5,645 nt of DNA. Origin: Thermoplasmatota archaeon (GTDB lineage Archaea; Thermoplasmatota; Thermoplasmata; GCA-020350865; JAUVCJ01). A program made the position numbers and the translations under genes. Under the pieces are notes generated by a model that searched no databases, was not told the origin of the DNA, and was given only the letters and a program-made list of their open reading frames with translations. The stretch covers positions 1-5,645 of the forward strand of contig JAUVCJ010000162.1 of the NCBI GenBank assembly GCA_030595765.1. Reading direction: 5' to 3'. Below are positions 1 through 5,236 of the stretch, piece by piece (position 1 is the stretch's first letter; every line of letters begins with the position of its first letter).

Positions 1-50
1 ATACCCTTCATACCGGAATACAGTCCACTTCCGCCGATTATCGCATACAT
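1..50 (-). CDS. mtnP: S-methyl-5'-thioadenosine phosphorylase / purine nucleoside phosphorylase family, N-terminus only (partial)
   Basis: Only 16 codons are inside the window, from the ATG at 50-48 leftward; the rest lies beyond base 1. The peptide begins MYAIIGGSGLYSGMKG. The IIGGSGLY segment is the characteristic N-terminal phosphate-binding strand and loop of the trimeric MTAP/PNP (family 2) phosphorylases, and it sits at the very N-terminus as in that family, which supports this start. These enzymes phosphorolyse methylthioadenosine or 6-oxopurine nucleosides to free base and (5-methylthio)ribose 1-phosphate. Sixteen residues cannot separate MTAP from PNP, so the symbol is tentative. The ribosome-binding site is weak: a GGAG lies 14 nt upstream and a closer AAGTGAG only partly matches. 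The gene follows the uridine phosphorylase gene on the same strand after a 249-bp structured gap, which extends the nucleoside-salvage theme. Confidence 0.78.
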   Translation of the reverse strand, partial: MYAIIGGSGLYSGMKG

Positions 51-83
51 GTTCTCACTTCTTTCTCCAATTTATGCCTGGAT

Positions 84-230
84 ATAGTCAAGAACCAAAC
101 ATATAGGACGCGAATGGCAATCTCCGATTTGTCACGAACAAGCACACTTGCTTGCGAGTAAATGCTCCAAAGGAGCATGCCATGAGTCCGGGCTTGAATG
201 TGCCCAAGATTTGAATTGATTCTTGACTAT
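84..230 (-). ncRNA. Candidate structured RNA domain (147 nt) upstream of the MTAP-like gene
   Basis: Read as minus-strand RNA, arms 216-230 and 84-98 form 15 consecutive base pairs, one of them a G-U wobble (216-230 reads TTGATTCTTGACTAT; the other arm is its complement except at one base). Nested inside are a GGGC/GCCC stem (202-205 with 190-193), abutting a two-part helix of 4 bp (186-189 with 106-109) and 6 bp (178-183 with 114-119). That helix encloses two hairpins: 172-177 with 163-168 (loop of three U, extendable by one pair) and 149-154 with 139-144. All these pairings are mutually compatible. The domain ends 33 nt before the MTAP-like ATG, a position suited to a leader or riboswitch-like element. 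It resembles no RNA class I can name; SAM-I, cobalamin, SRP and 6S consensus features were not seen. A small inverted-repeat insertion with 15-bp ends is the main alternative. Confidence 0.42.
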
Positions 231-232
231 GT

Positions 233-274
233 GTGGCACACGTTATCATTTGTCCAAAATGATAAGTGCGCCAC
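233..274 (-). other. 18-bp stem-loop downstream of the uridine phosphorylase gene
   Basis: On minus-strand RNA, 274-257 pairs with 251-233. From the base: 5 bp (GTGGC/GCCAC), one G-U pair (269 with 238), 3 bp (266-268 with 239-241), a single bulged base at 242, then 9 bp (257-265 with 243-251) closing a 5-nt loop at 252-256. It starts 25 nt after the phosphorylase stop codon. No run of U follows the stem, so it does not look like a standard intrinsic terminator. A 3'-end stabiliser, an RNA-processing site or part of the adjacent structured domain fits better. An inverted-repeat protein-binding site on DNA is also possible. Confidence 0.6.
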
Positions 275-299
275 TATAATAAAGATGTTGCAATCATCA

Positions 300-1139
300 T
301 CACTCAGTTCTTCCATCCTTTTTTGCCAGTGCCTTCAATGTTTCGACTCCAGCAGTAAGGCAGTCAAGTTCGGCCTTATCCATATCATCCTTATGCAGGA
401 CCTCGCCTGTCTTTCGGTTTGCGTACACTGCGCAAATTGCACCGGCACGAACAGAGCCAATTCCAGCAAGTGTTAGAAGAACTGATGCCTCCATCTCCAT
501 GTTTTTTACACTGGCCCTCTCCAGATCGTCAAGTAACCCAATGTTGTTGGAAACAAATGGGCCAACACTCCTACCTTGAGCTCCATAGAACCCTGGAGCC
601 GTTGCAGTAATGCCAAGGTGGTGGGCAAGTCCAAGTCTATTACAGGCCGAGTCCAGCTCTGCTATGAGCTCATGATCCGCAACAGCAGGAAAGCCATTGG
701 GAACAAAGAATGATGTGGTATTCTCAAGCCGGACAGCACCAGTTGTGATAACCAGGTCTCCAGGGGTAATATTGGATTGAAGTGCGCCGCAAGACCCAAC
801 TCTTAGCAGTGTAGGGTTTTTTACAATGGAAAGTAGCTCAATAACAGCAATCTCTGTGTTGTCTGGGCCAATGCCTGTAGCCATGATGGACATTCTCAGA
901 CCACCTACAAGGCCGGTAAACGTTAGAAACTCCCTGTAACCCTTTTCAAGCTCGACCGTGTCCATGAATTCTTCAGCAAACCTTTTGGCTCTGGATGGAT
1001 CTCCGCATAATAGGATATGATCCCCAACATCACCTGGAGATAAACCAATGTGATACTGCTCTCCCTGGCCTGTCGACATGTCATTGACATCTACAATCTC
1101 CTTATCATTCCTTGGCTTCACCCTATTCGTTTCACTCAT
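300..1139 (-). CDS. udp: Uridine phosphorylase-like nucleoside phosphorylase (PNP/UDP family 1)
   Basis: Cytosolic enzyme that phosphorolyses uridine (often also deoxyuridine) to uracil and (deoxy)ribose 1-phosphate. With the ATG at 1139 the product has 279 residues. Family marks in order: GDPSR at 46-50 (phosphate binding), GIGPDNTEIAV from 89, RVGSCGA at 113-119 (phosphate-binding Arg, equivalent to E. coli Udp RIGTTGA), FYGAQGR at 184-190, and NMEMEAS at 213-219 (ribose-binding Met/Glu). The FY-x-x-Q-x-R pattern matches the uracil-recognising Gln and Arg of E. coli Udp, which favours uridine over purine substrates. The start is uncertain: ATGs at 1163 (287 residues), 1139 and 1079 (259 residues) are in frame. 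The one at 1139 has the best site, AAGGTGA at 1145-1151 with 5 nt spacing. Family homology begins near QYHIGL at 28-33, so the first ~27 residues are an extension partly encoded by the tandem repeats. It lies 38 bp after the mutase gene, probably in one transcript. Confidence 0.9.
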   Translation of the reverse strand: MSETNRVKPRNDKEIVDVNDMSTGQGEQYHIGLSPGDVGDHILLCGDPSRAKRFAEEFMDTVELEKGYREFLTFTGLVGGLRMSIMATGIGPDNTEIAVIELLSIVKNPTLLRVGSCGALQSNITPGDLVITTGAVRLENTTSFFVPNGFPAVADHELIAELDSACNRLGLAHHLGITATAPGFYGAQGRSVGPFVSNNIGLLDDLERASVKNMEMEASVLLTLAGIGSVRAGAICAVYANRKTGEVLHKDDMDKAELDCLTAGVETLKALAKKDGRTE

Positions 1140-1192
1140 TGGTCTCACCTTGATAGGTTTCATTCATTAGTTTCACCCTAATCGGTCTCGCC
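1109..1192 (-). repeat. Degenerate ~14-bp tandem repeats across the mutase/phosphorylase junction
   Basis: Read on the minus strand, six consecutive imperfect units of 13-15 bases can be aligned: 1192-1178 GGCGAGACCGATTAG, 1177-1164 GGTGAAACTAATGA, 1163-1150 ATGAAACCTATCAA, 1149-1136 GGTGAGACCAATGA, 1135-1123 GTGAAACGAATAG, 1122-1109 GGTGAAGCCAAGGA. Odd and even units also pair into a 27-28-base higher-order repeat. The array includes the last codons and stop of the mutase gene and the candidate starts of the phosphorylase gene. Several units pair a GGTGA Shine-Dalgarno-like core with an ATG, so translation signals appear to have been duplicated with the repeat. Confidence 0.65.
1145..1151 (-). 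promoter_or_regulatory. Ribosome-binding site deciding the phosphorylase start
   Basis: AAGGTGA (minus strand) contains AGGTGA, an exact part of the extended Shine-Dalgarno consensus, 5 nt before the ATG at 1139. The ATG at 1163 has only GGTGA at 9 nt, and the ATG at 1079 has AAGGAG 18 nt away, which is too far. This is why 1139 was chosen. Confidence 0.5.
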
Positions 1193-2581
1193 CTGCAACT
1201 TTCTAATCCAATCAATGCCAATGTCAACCAGCTTTTTAGACATTGATTTTGTTCTTGCATCTGAATATACCCGCAGAACCTGCTCTGTGCCTGAGGGTCT
1301 GATAAGCAGCCAGGCATCCCCCTCAAAATGGAATTTAAGACCGTCAAGGTCAGAGTGTCTGGTTATTAAACATCCCTTTGAATTTGAAAATGCATCAAAT
1401 TCCTTGACTTTGCTACATGCAAGGCCGAATATCATCTCTATCCCCTCTTTTTCATGTTCAAGGCTCTGTTTGGCCTGGTAATAGCCTGGAAATTCAGAGA
1501 CCAGCTTTGAAAGGGACACATTTTCTCTTGCAATGATCTCAAGCAACCGGATTGTGCTCATGAGGCCGTCGCACCATGGGCCGATGTCCATGAAAAAGTA
1601 CTTGCCAGACTCCTCATAGGCAAAATCACCGTCATTGAGCAGAAGTGAATTGGATATCTCAGCCTGGCCTATCCTGCAGAACAGATGCTCAAGTTTATTC
1701 TCCTTGCATGTTGATATGATCAATCCTGAAGAATTAACTGGAGTAACCACCTTCTGTCCATGGTTAAGAAGATATTTAGCGAATAAGGCCCCGATAACAT
1801 CTTCTGATACCACATTGCCCAGCTCATCTATGAAAACAGCTCTGTCGGCGTCCACATCCAACCCCACCCCCAGGTCGCATCCTCGCTCGCTCGTCATTCT
1901 GCTGGCTGTTAGAAGGGTGTGCTTCCTTGGTTCGGATGGGCGGTCTGGCTTTGGGTCAGGTCGATCATTGACCCGGTCCACCCTGACTTCCATTGCTTCA
2001 AGAACATTGCCAAGCAAGATCGCTGCGGTGCCATTGGCAGGGTCAACCACCACTCTGAACCCATGGTTCGATATTGTTTTCAGGTCTATATGTTCTCTCA
2101 GATGATCCCGGTAAGTCGTCAAAGCTCCAGGATAGACCCGATGAACCCCGATATTCTCTGGTAAGACTGAGCTATCTCCCTTGGGGTTGTTCATCAGTTC
2201 TTCTACCCTGCGAGTCTTCTCTAGGTCTAGGCATGCTCCATTGGAGTCTATGAGCAGGATACCGTTCCTGTCCCAATGGGTGTGTGAGCCTGTGATCATA
2301 ATAGCTCCAGCTGCCTGGGTCTGGACTGTGCATACACAAAGAGCTGGAGTAGGAAGTATGCCGCAATCAACAGGGCTTATACCACCGCTTGCAAGGCCTG
2401 AGCTGCAAGCCTCCAACAGCATCCTTGAGCCGTAACGAGTATCCATGCCAAGTAGCACTTTTCCCTTATGCCCAAGCAACTGAGTGTATGCCCTGGCAAT
2501 TGCCAATGCCAGTTCTGGAGTTAGTTCGATATTGGTACTGCCTCGAATTCCTGCAGTGCCAAAATGTATCGTTTCAGTCAT
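1178..2581 (-). CDS. Alpha-D-phosphohexomutase superfamily enzyme, candidate phosphopentomutase
   Basis: 467 residues, usual size for bacterial/archaeal PMM/PGM proteins. Motifs in order: FGTAGIRG at 7-14; active-site loop TGSHTHWDRNG at 97-107 with the phosphoryl-accepting Ser99; metal loop DVDADR at 242-247, with Asp242, 244 and 246 for Mg2+; sugar-binding loop YEESGK at 322-327; phosphate-binding RPSGTEQVLRVY at 428-439. The four-domain fold is therefore complete. Deviations: TGSHTH instead of the common TASHNP, Val243 where DGDADR has Gly, and Lys327 where the GEMSGH-type loop has His. The family interconverts sugar 1- and 6-phosphates (or 1- and 5-phosphates for pentoses). The location between deoC and a nucleoside phosphorylase gene suggests (deoxy)ribose 1-phosphate to 5-phosphate; a phosphopentomutase of this superfamily is known from Thermococcus kodakarensis. 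Phosphomannomutase/phosphoglucomutase activity remains possible. The ATG at 2581 was chosen over an upstream GTG at 2608 because AGAGGT lies 5 nt before it. Confidence 0.92.
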   Translation of the reverse strand: MTETIHFGTAGIRGSTNIELTPELALAIARAYTQLLGHKGKVLLGMDTRYGSRMLLEACSSGLASGGISPVDCGILPTPALCVCTVQTQAAGAIMITGSHTHWDRNGILLIDSNGACLDLEKTRRVEELMNNPKGDSSVLPENIGVHRVYPGALTTYRDHLREHIDLKTISNHGFRVVVDPANGTAAILLGNVLEAMEVRVDRVNDRPDPKPDRPSEPRKHTLLTASRMTSERGCDLGVGLDVDADRAVFIDELGNVVSEDVIGALFAKYLLNHGQKVVTPVNSSGLIISTCKENKLEHLFCRIGQAEISNSLLLNDGDFAYEESGKYFFMDIGPWCDGLMSTIRLLEIIARENVSLSKLVSEFPGYYQAKQSLEHEKEGIEMIFGLACSKVKEFDAFSNSKGCLITRHSDLDGLKFHFEGDAWLLIRPSGTEQVLRVYSDARTKSMSKKLVDIGIDWIRKLQGETD

Positions 2582-2586
2582 TTTTA

Positions 2587-2592
2587 ACCTCT
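2587..2592 (-). promoter_or_regulatory. Ribosome-binding site deciding the mutase start
   Basis: AGAGGT (minus strand) lies 5 nt before the ATG at 2581. The longer reading would start at a GTG (2608) directly abutting the deoC stop and would place this site inside the coding region, adding nine residues before the conserved N-terminus. Confidence 0.6.
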
Positions 2593-2608
2593 GAAATATT
2601 CTGCCCAC

Positions 2609-3295
2609 TCAACGAGAATTAAATCCAGCCATTATCTTTGGCCCGGAACTCGTACCAATTCTGTTGGCACCCGCTTCTATGCATTCAAGTGCAAAATCAA
2701 GGGCCTTGATGCCTCCCGCTGCCTTCACTCCGAAGTCGATGCCAACTGTCTTTCTCATTAGCATAATGTCCATGAGTTTGGCACCATTGGATCCAAAACC
2801 AGTTGAGGTCTTCACGAACCTTGCTCCAGATCTCTTTACGATGCTGCAGGCCTCAAGTATCTGATCAGGAGTTAGAAAACAGGTCTCGATAATGACCTTC
2901 ACGCACCCCTCCCCATTCGAAGTGGCCTCTCGAACCGCATCTACAACTAAAAATATGTCATCCAGCACAAGATCGCTTCGCCCTTCCAGTAGTGCACCAA
3001 TATTCATTACCATATCTATCTCGGTGGCTCCAAGCAGTATTGCTCGCCTGGCCTCAAGTGCCTTCACAACGGGTTCTGATGCGCCAAGGGGAAACCCCAC
3101 TACAGTACAGACATCGATATTGTGATCTATTAGCTTATCAGCCGCAAGAGATATATGACTTCCGTTTACACAAACAGCTCCAAAACCATGGTCAATGGCT
3201 TCCTGGCATAGCTTTCTTATGTCATCCTGGCTTGCGACAGGCCTAAGATCTGTATGATCTATTATCCTGGCTAGTTCAGCACCTTTTATCTCCAT
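2609..3295 (-). CDS. deoC: Deoxyribose-phosphate aldolase
   Basis: Class I aldolase with a TIM-barrel fold, cytosolic: 2-deoxy-D-ribose 5-phosphate to acetaldehyde plus glyceraldehyde 3-phosphate, the last step of deoxynucleoside catabolism. With the ATG at 3295 the product is 228 residues, close to the Bacillus-type DeoC length. Visible family segments: IIDHTDLRP at 11-19, VCTVVGFPLG at 62-71, TEIDMVMNIGAL at 91-102 with Asp94, KVIIETCFLT at 133-142, FVKTSTGF at 160-167 with the Schiff-base Lys162, GVKAAGGI at 189-196 with the second catalytic Lys191, and the phosphate-binding RIGTSSG at 212-218. All catalytic residues are present. An in-frame GTG at 3307 would add four residues but lacks a good ribosome-binding site. 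The mutase ATG follows 27 bp after the stop, so the two are probably co-transcribed. Confidence 0.96.
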   Translation of the reverse strand: MEIKGAELARIIDHTDLRPVASQDDIRKLCQEAIDHGFGAVCVNGSHISLAADKLIDHNIDVCTVVGFPLGASEPVVKALEARRAILLGATEIDMVMNIGALLEGRSDLVLDDIFLVVDAVREATSNGEGCVKVIIETCFLTPDQILEACSIVKRSGARFVKTSTGFGSNGAKLMDIMLMRKTVGIDFGVKAAGGIKALDFALECIEAGANRIGTSSGPKIMAGFNSR

Positions 3296-3303
3296 TGAAT
3301 TTG

Positions 3304-3309
3304 CCACCT
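3304..3309 (-). promoter_or_regulatory. deoC ribosome-binding site
   Basis: AGGTGG (minus strand) lies 8 nt before the ATG at 3295 and differs from AGGAGG by one base. It overlaps the alternative GTG start at 3307-3305, which argues that the GTG is part of the binding site and not the start. Confidence 0.5.
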
Positions 3310-3310
3310 A

Positions 3311-3331
3311 TGTGCCCAGGTAACAGGCACA
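3311..3331 (-). other. Hairpin immediately upstream of the deoC ribosome-binding site
   Basis: TGTGCC (3331-3326) and GGCACA (3316-3311) form a 6-bp stem with a 9-nt loop, one base before AGGTGG. The loop contains TACCT, which can instead pair with AGGTG of the ribosome-binding site, so two mutually exclusive hairpins can be drawn. The function is unknown and chance is not excluded. Confidence 0.4.
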
Positions 3332-3354
3332 CAATTGAGGTAAAGGGCGCCTAC

Positions 3355-3382
3355 ATTATCAAGCTTGCTTCTTTAGCGTAAA
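3355..3382 (-). promoter_or_regulatory. Possible sigma-70-type promoter for deoC
   Basis: Minus strand: TTTACG at 3382-3377 (4 of 6 matches to TTGACA), a 16-base spacer, and GATAAT at 3360-3355 (5 of 6 to TATAAT). It would give a leader of roughly 50 nt before the deoC ATG that contains the 3311-3331 hairpin. Such matches occur by chance, and read-through from groEL is an alternative. Confidence 0.3.
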
Positions 3383-3410
3383 TAAAGTAAGAATCACACC
3401 CCGCACCTCT

Positions 3411-3500
3411 AAGAAAGGAAAAAAATAAGAGAAAAGAAAAGATTGGTAAAAACGATGGGTAAAAACAAGGAAAAAAACAAAAGAAAAAGGAAAGGATTGG
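3411..3500 (-). other. Long polypyrimidine tract on the transcript strand downstream of groEL
   Basis: On the plus strand 79 of 90 bases are purines, mostly A. The groEL transcript therefore reads as U/C-rich, very G-poor sequence starting about 45 nt after the stop codon. Short internal direct repeats are present: GGTAAAAAC at 3445-3453 and 3458-3466, and GGAAAAAAAC at 3469-3478. No strong hairpin precedes it, so it is not a classical intrinsic terminator. An unstructured, G-poor pyrimidine stretch of this kind would suit Rho-dependent termination or a messenger 3' end, which is an inference. No ORF of note lies in the gap 3296-3544. Confidence 0.55.
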
Positions 3501-3544
3501 GAAATGTTTAAGAGAGTCTGGTAGAACTGGCGTTTAGAGTGTTT

Positions 3545-5185
3545 TTACATCCCCATTCCGCCCATTCCACCCATACCACCCATTCCGGCCATTGGGTCGG
3601 CACCGTCCTTGGATGGTTTGTCCACTATCGCTGCCTCACTTGTGAGGAGCAGACCAGCGGCCGAAACGGCATTTTCCAGAGCCAGGCGAACCACTTTTGT
3701 TGGGTCAATAACACCATCTGCGACGACATCACCGAACTTTAGGGTAGCAGCATTGAAACCATAGTTTCCTTCATGGGAAAGTATGTTCTCGACAACAACA
3801 TCGCCGTTCTCGCCTGCATTCTGGGCAATCCAGCGAGCTGGAGTACGAATGGCTTTTGCTACGATTTCCACGCCATGGGCTTCATCGCCGTCGAGCTGGA
3901 GTTGCTGGAGTGGTTTGATGCAACGAAGTAGTGCGACACCGCCTCCTGCTACAACACCTTCTTCGGCAGCAGCGCGAGTTGCGTGAAGTGCATCATCCAC
4001 CCTGTCCTTCTTTTCCTTAAGTTGGGTCTCGGTAGCTGCACCGACCTTGATGACTGCAACACCGCCAGAAAGCTTTGCAAGGCGCTCCATGAGTTTCTTG
4101 CCATCGTAATCTGAGCTTGAGTTCTCGATCTGGGCCTGCATCTGCTTTATTCTGGCTGCAATGTTCTCTTTGTCGCCAGCTCCATCTACAAGTGTGGTGT
4201 TATCCTTGTCAACCACCACGCGCTTGACCCGTCCTAGATCCTCCATCTTGGTGTTTTCCAGTTTAAGACCGGCATCCTCACTGATTACTTTGCCACCAGT
4301 TAGTATTGCTATGTCTTCAAGCATGAGCTTTCTGTTATCGCCAAAGCCTGGTGCCTTGACAGCGCAGACATTAAGAGTTCCTCTGATCTTGTTCACGACT
4401 AGAGTGGCCATTGCCTCTCCTTCGATGTCTTCAGCAATGATTAAGAGCGGTTTGGCGGCTTTGACAACGTTCTCAAGTACTGGGAGTAGATCCTTCATGT
4501 TTCCGATCTTTTTGTCGTGGATCAGCACATAGGCATCTTCAAGCTCTGCAATTACCTTCTCAGCATCAGTTGCAAAGTATGGTGATACATAGCCCTTGTT
4601 AAACTGCATGCCTTCAACAACATCTACTTCGGTCTCGAATGAATTGCCCTCCTCGATTGTTACGACACCGTGGTCGCCAACCTTCTCCAGGGCTTCAGCA
4701 AGGTTCTTACCAATTTCAGTATCACCATTGGCTGCAATTGTTGCAACCTTCTGGATATCTTCACGACCTTTGACATCGTTGCTCATGTTGGTCAGTTCTT
4801 TTCGAACTACCTCTAGAGCTTTTTCCATTCCCCTTTGTAGGTAGATAGGGTTTGCTCCGGCAGCTATATGTTTTGCGCCTGCATGTGCAATTCCTTGGGA
4901 AAGCACACAGGCTGTAGTTGTACCGTCTCCCGCATCTTTGCCGCTCTTTTCTGCAGCTTCTCTTACAAGTTTGCAACCCAGATCCTCGACTGGATCCTCA
5001 AGCTCGATCTCCTTTGCAACAGTTACGCCGTCCTTGGTGACCTTTGGTGAGCCCCACTTGGAACCTATGATGACGTTGCGTCCCCTGGGTCCAAGGGTGG
5101 TTCTGACGGACTTTGCTATTTTGTCAACACCCTTAAGCATAGCTACACGGGCGTCCTCATGAAAATACAGTTCTTTTGCACTCAT
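3545..5185 (-). CDS. groL: Chaperonin GroEL (Hsp60, large subunit)
   Basis: Double-ring ATP-dependent folding chaperone of the cytosol, partner of GroES. The product has 546 residues and aligns with E. coli GroEL numbering almost without gaps. The ATP site is intact: LGPRGRNV at 31-38, Asp52 in TKDGVTV, the DGTTT motif at 87-91 with Asp87, Asp398 in RVDDALHATRAA, and GGG at 414-416. Apical-domain residues that bind substrate and GroES are kept (Tyr199, Tyr203, Phe204, Leu234, Leu237, Val263, Val264), with Met at 259 where E. coli has Leu. The C-terminus is the usual Gly-Gly-Met repeat tail (534-546), typical of the cavity-lining tail. GAGGGA at 5196-5191 lies 5 nt before the ATG. It follows groES by 51 bp, the standard groESL arrangement. 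Confidence 0.98.
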   Translation of the reverse strand: MSAKELYFHEDARVAMLKGVDKIAKSVRTTLGPRGRNVIIGSKWGSPKVTKDGVTVAKEIELEDPVEDLGCKLVREAAEKSGKDAGDGTTTACVLSQGIAHAGAKHIAAGANPIYLQRGMEKALEVVRKELTNMSNDVKGREDIQKVATIAANGDTEIGKNLAEALEKVGDHGVVTIEEGNSFETEVDVVEGMQFNKGYVSPYFATDAEKVIAELEDAYVLIHDKKIGNMKDLLPVLENVVKAAKPLLIIAEDIEGEAMATLVVNKIRGTLNVCAVKAPGFGDNRKLMLEDIAILTGGKVISEDAGLKLENTKMEDLGRVKRVVVDKDNTTLVDGAGDKENIAARIKQMQAQIENSSSDYDGKKLMERLAKLSGGVAVIKVGAATETQLKEKKDRVDDALHATRAAAEEGVVAGGGVALLRCIKPLQQLQLDGDEAHGVEIVAKAIRTPARWIAQNAGENGDVVVENILSHEGNYGFNAATLKFGDVVADGVIDPTKVVRLALENAVSAAGLLLTSEAAIVDKPSKDGADPMAGMGGMGGMGGMGM

Positions 5186-5190
5186 TTTTA

Positions 5191-5196
5191 TCCCTC
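5191..5196 (-). promoter_or_regulatory. groEL ribosome-binding site
   Basis: GAGGGA (minus strand) lies 5 nt before the groEL ATG at 5185, in the A/T-rich 51-bp groES-groEL spacer. Confidence 0.5.
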
Positions 5197-5236
5197 ATAA
5201 ATTTAATTGTTTGATTATTTCTTCATCGTTCGATCT

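Noticed and set aside
162..178. 7-bp perfect hairpin with a 3-nt loop as an intrinsic terminator
   Set aside because: On the minus strand it is followed only by TTTACTC, not a U-run; it fits better as a stem within the 84-230 domain.
275..280. Perfect TATAAT on the plus strand next to the 18-bp stem, suggesting an antisense promoter
   Set aside because: The best upstream hexamer (TTGTCC at 250-255) is a poor -35 at a long 19-base spacing, and no plausible plus-strand gene follows; it runs antisense into the phosphorylase gene.
2582..2608. GTG start giving the mutase nine extra residues
   Set aside because: The ATG at 2581 has AGAGGT 5 nt upstream and places the conserved FGTAGIRG segment close to the N-terminus, as is usual in the family.
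3296..3307. GTG start giving DeoC four extra residues
   Set aside because: This GTG lies within the AGGTGG ribosome-binding site of the ATG at 3295 and has no good site of its own.
3545..3590. GGM-rich repeat at the end of groEL as a separate repeat element
   Set aside because: Gly-Gly-Met tails are a normal feature of GroEL C-termini.
198..5162. Plus-strand open reading frames of 60-156 codons across the window
   Set aside because: Apart from one starting in the gap near 198, they overlap well-supported minus-strand genes, and none shows recognisable motifs.
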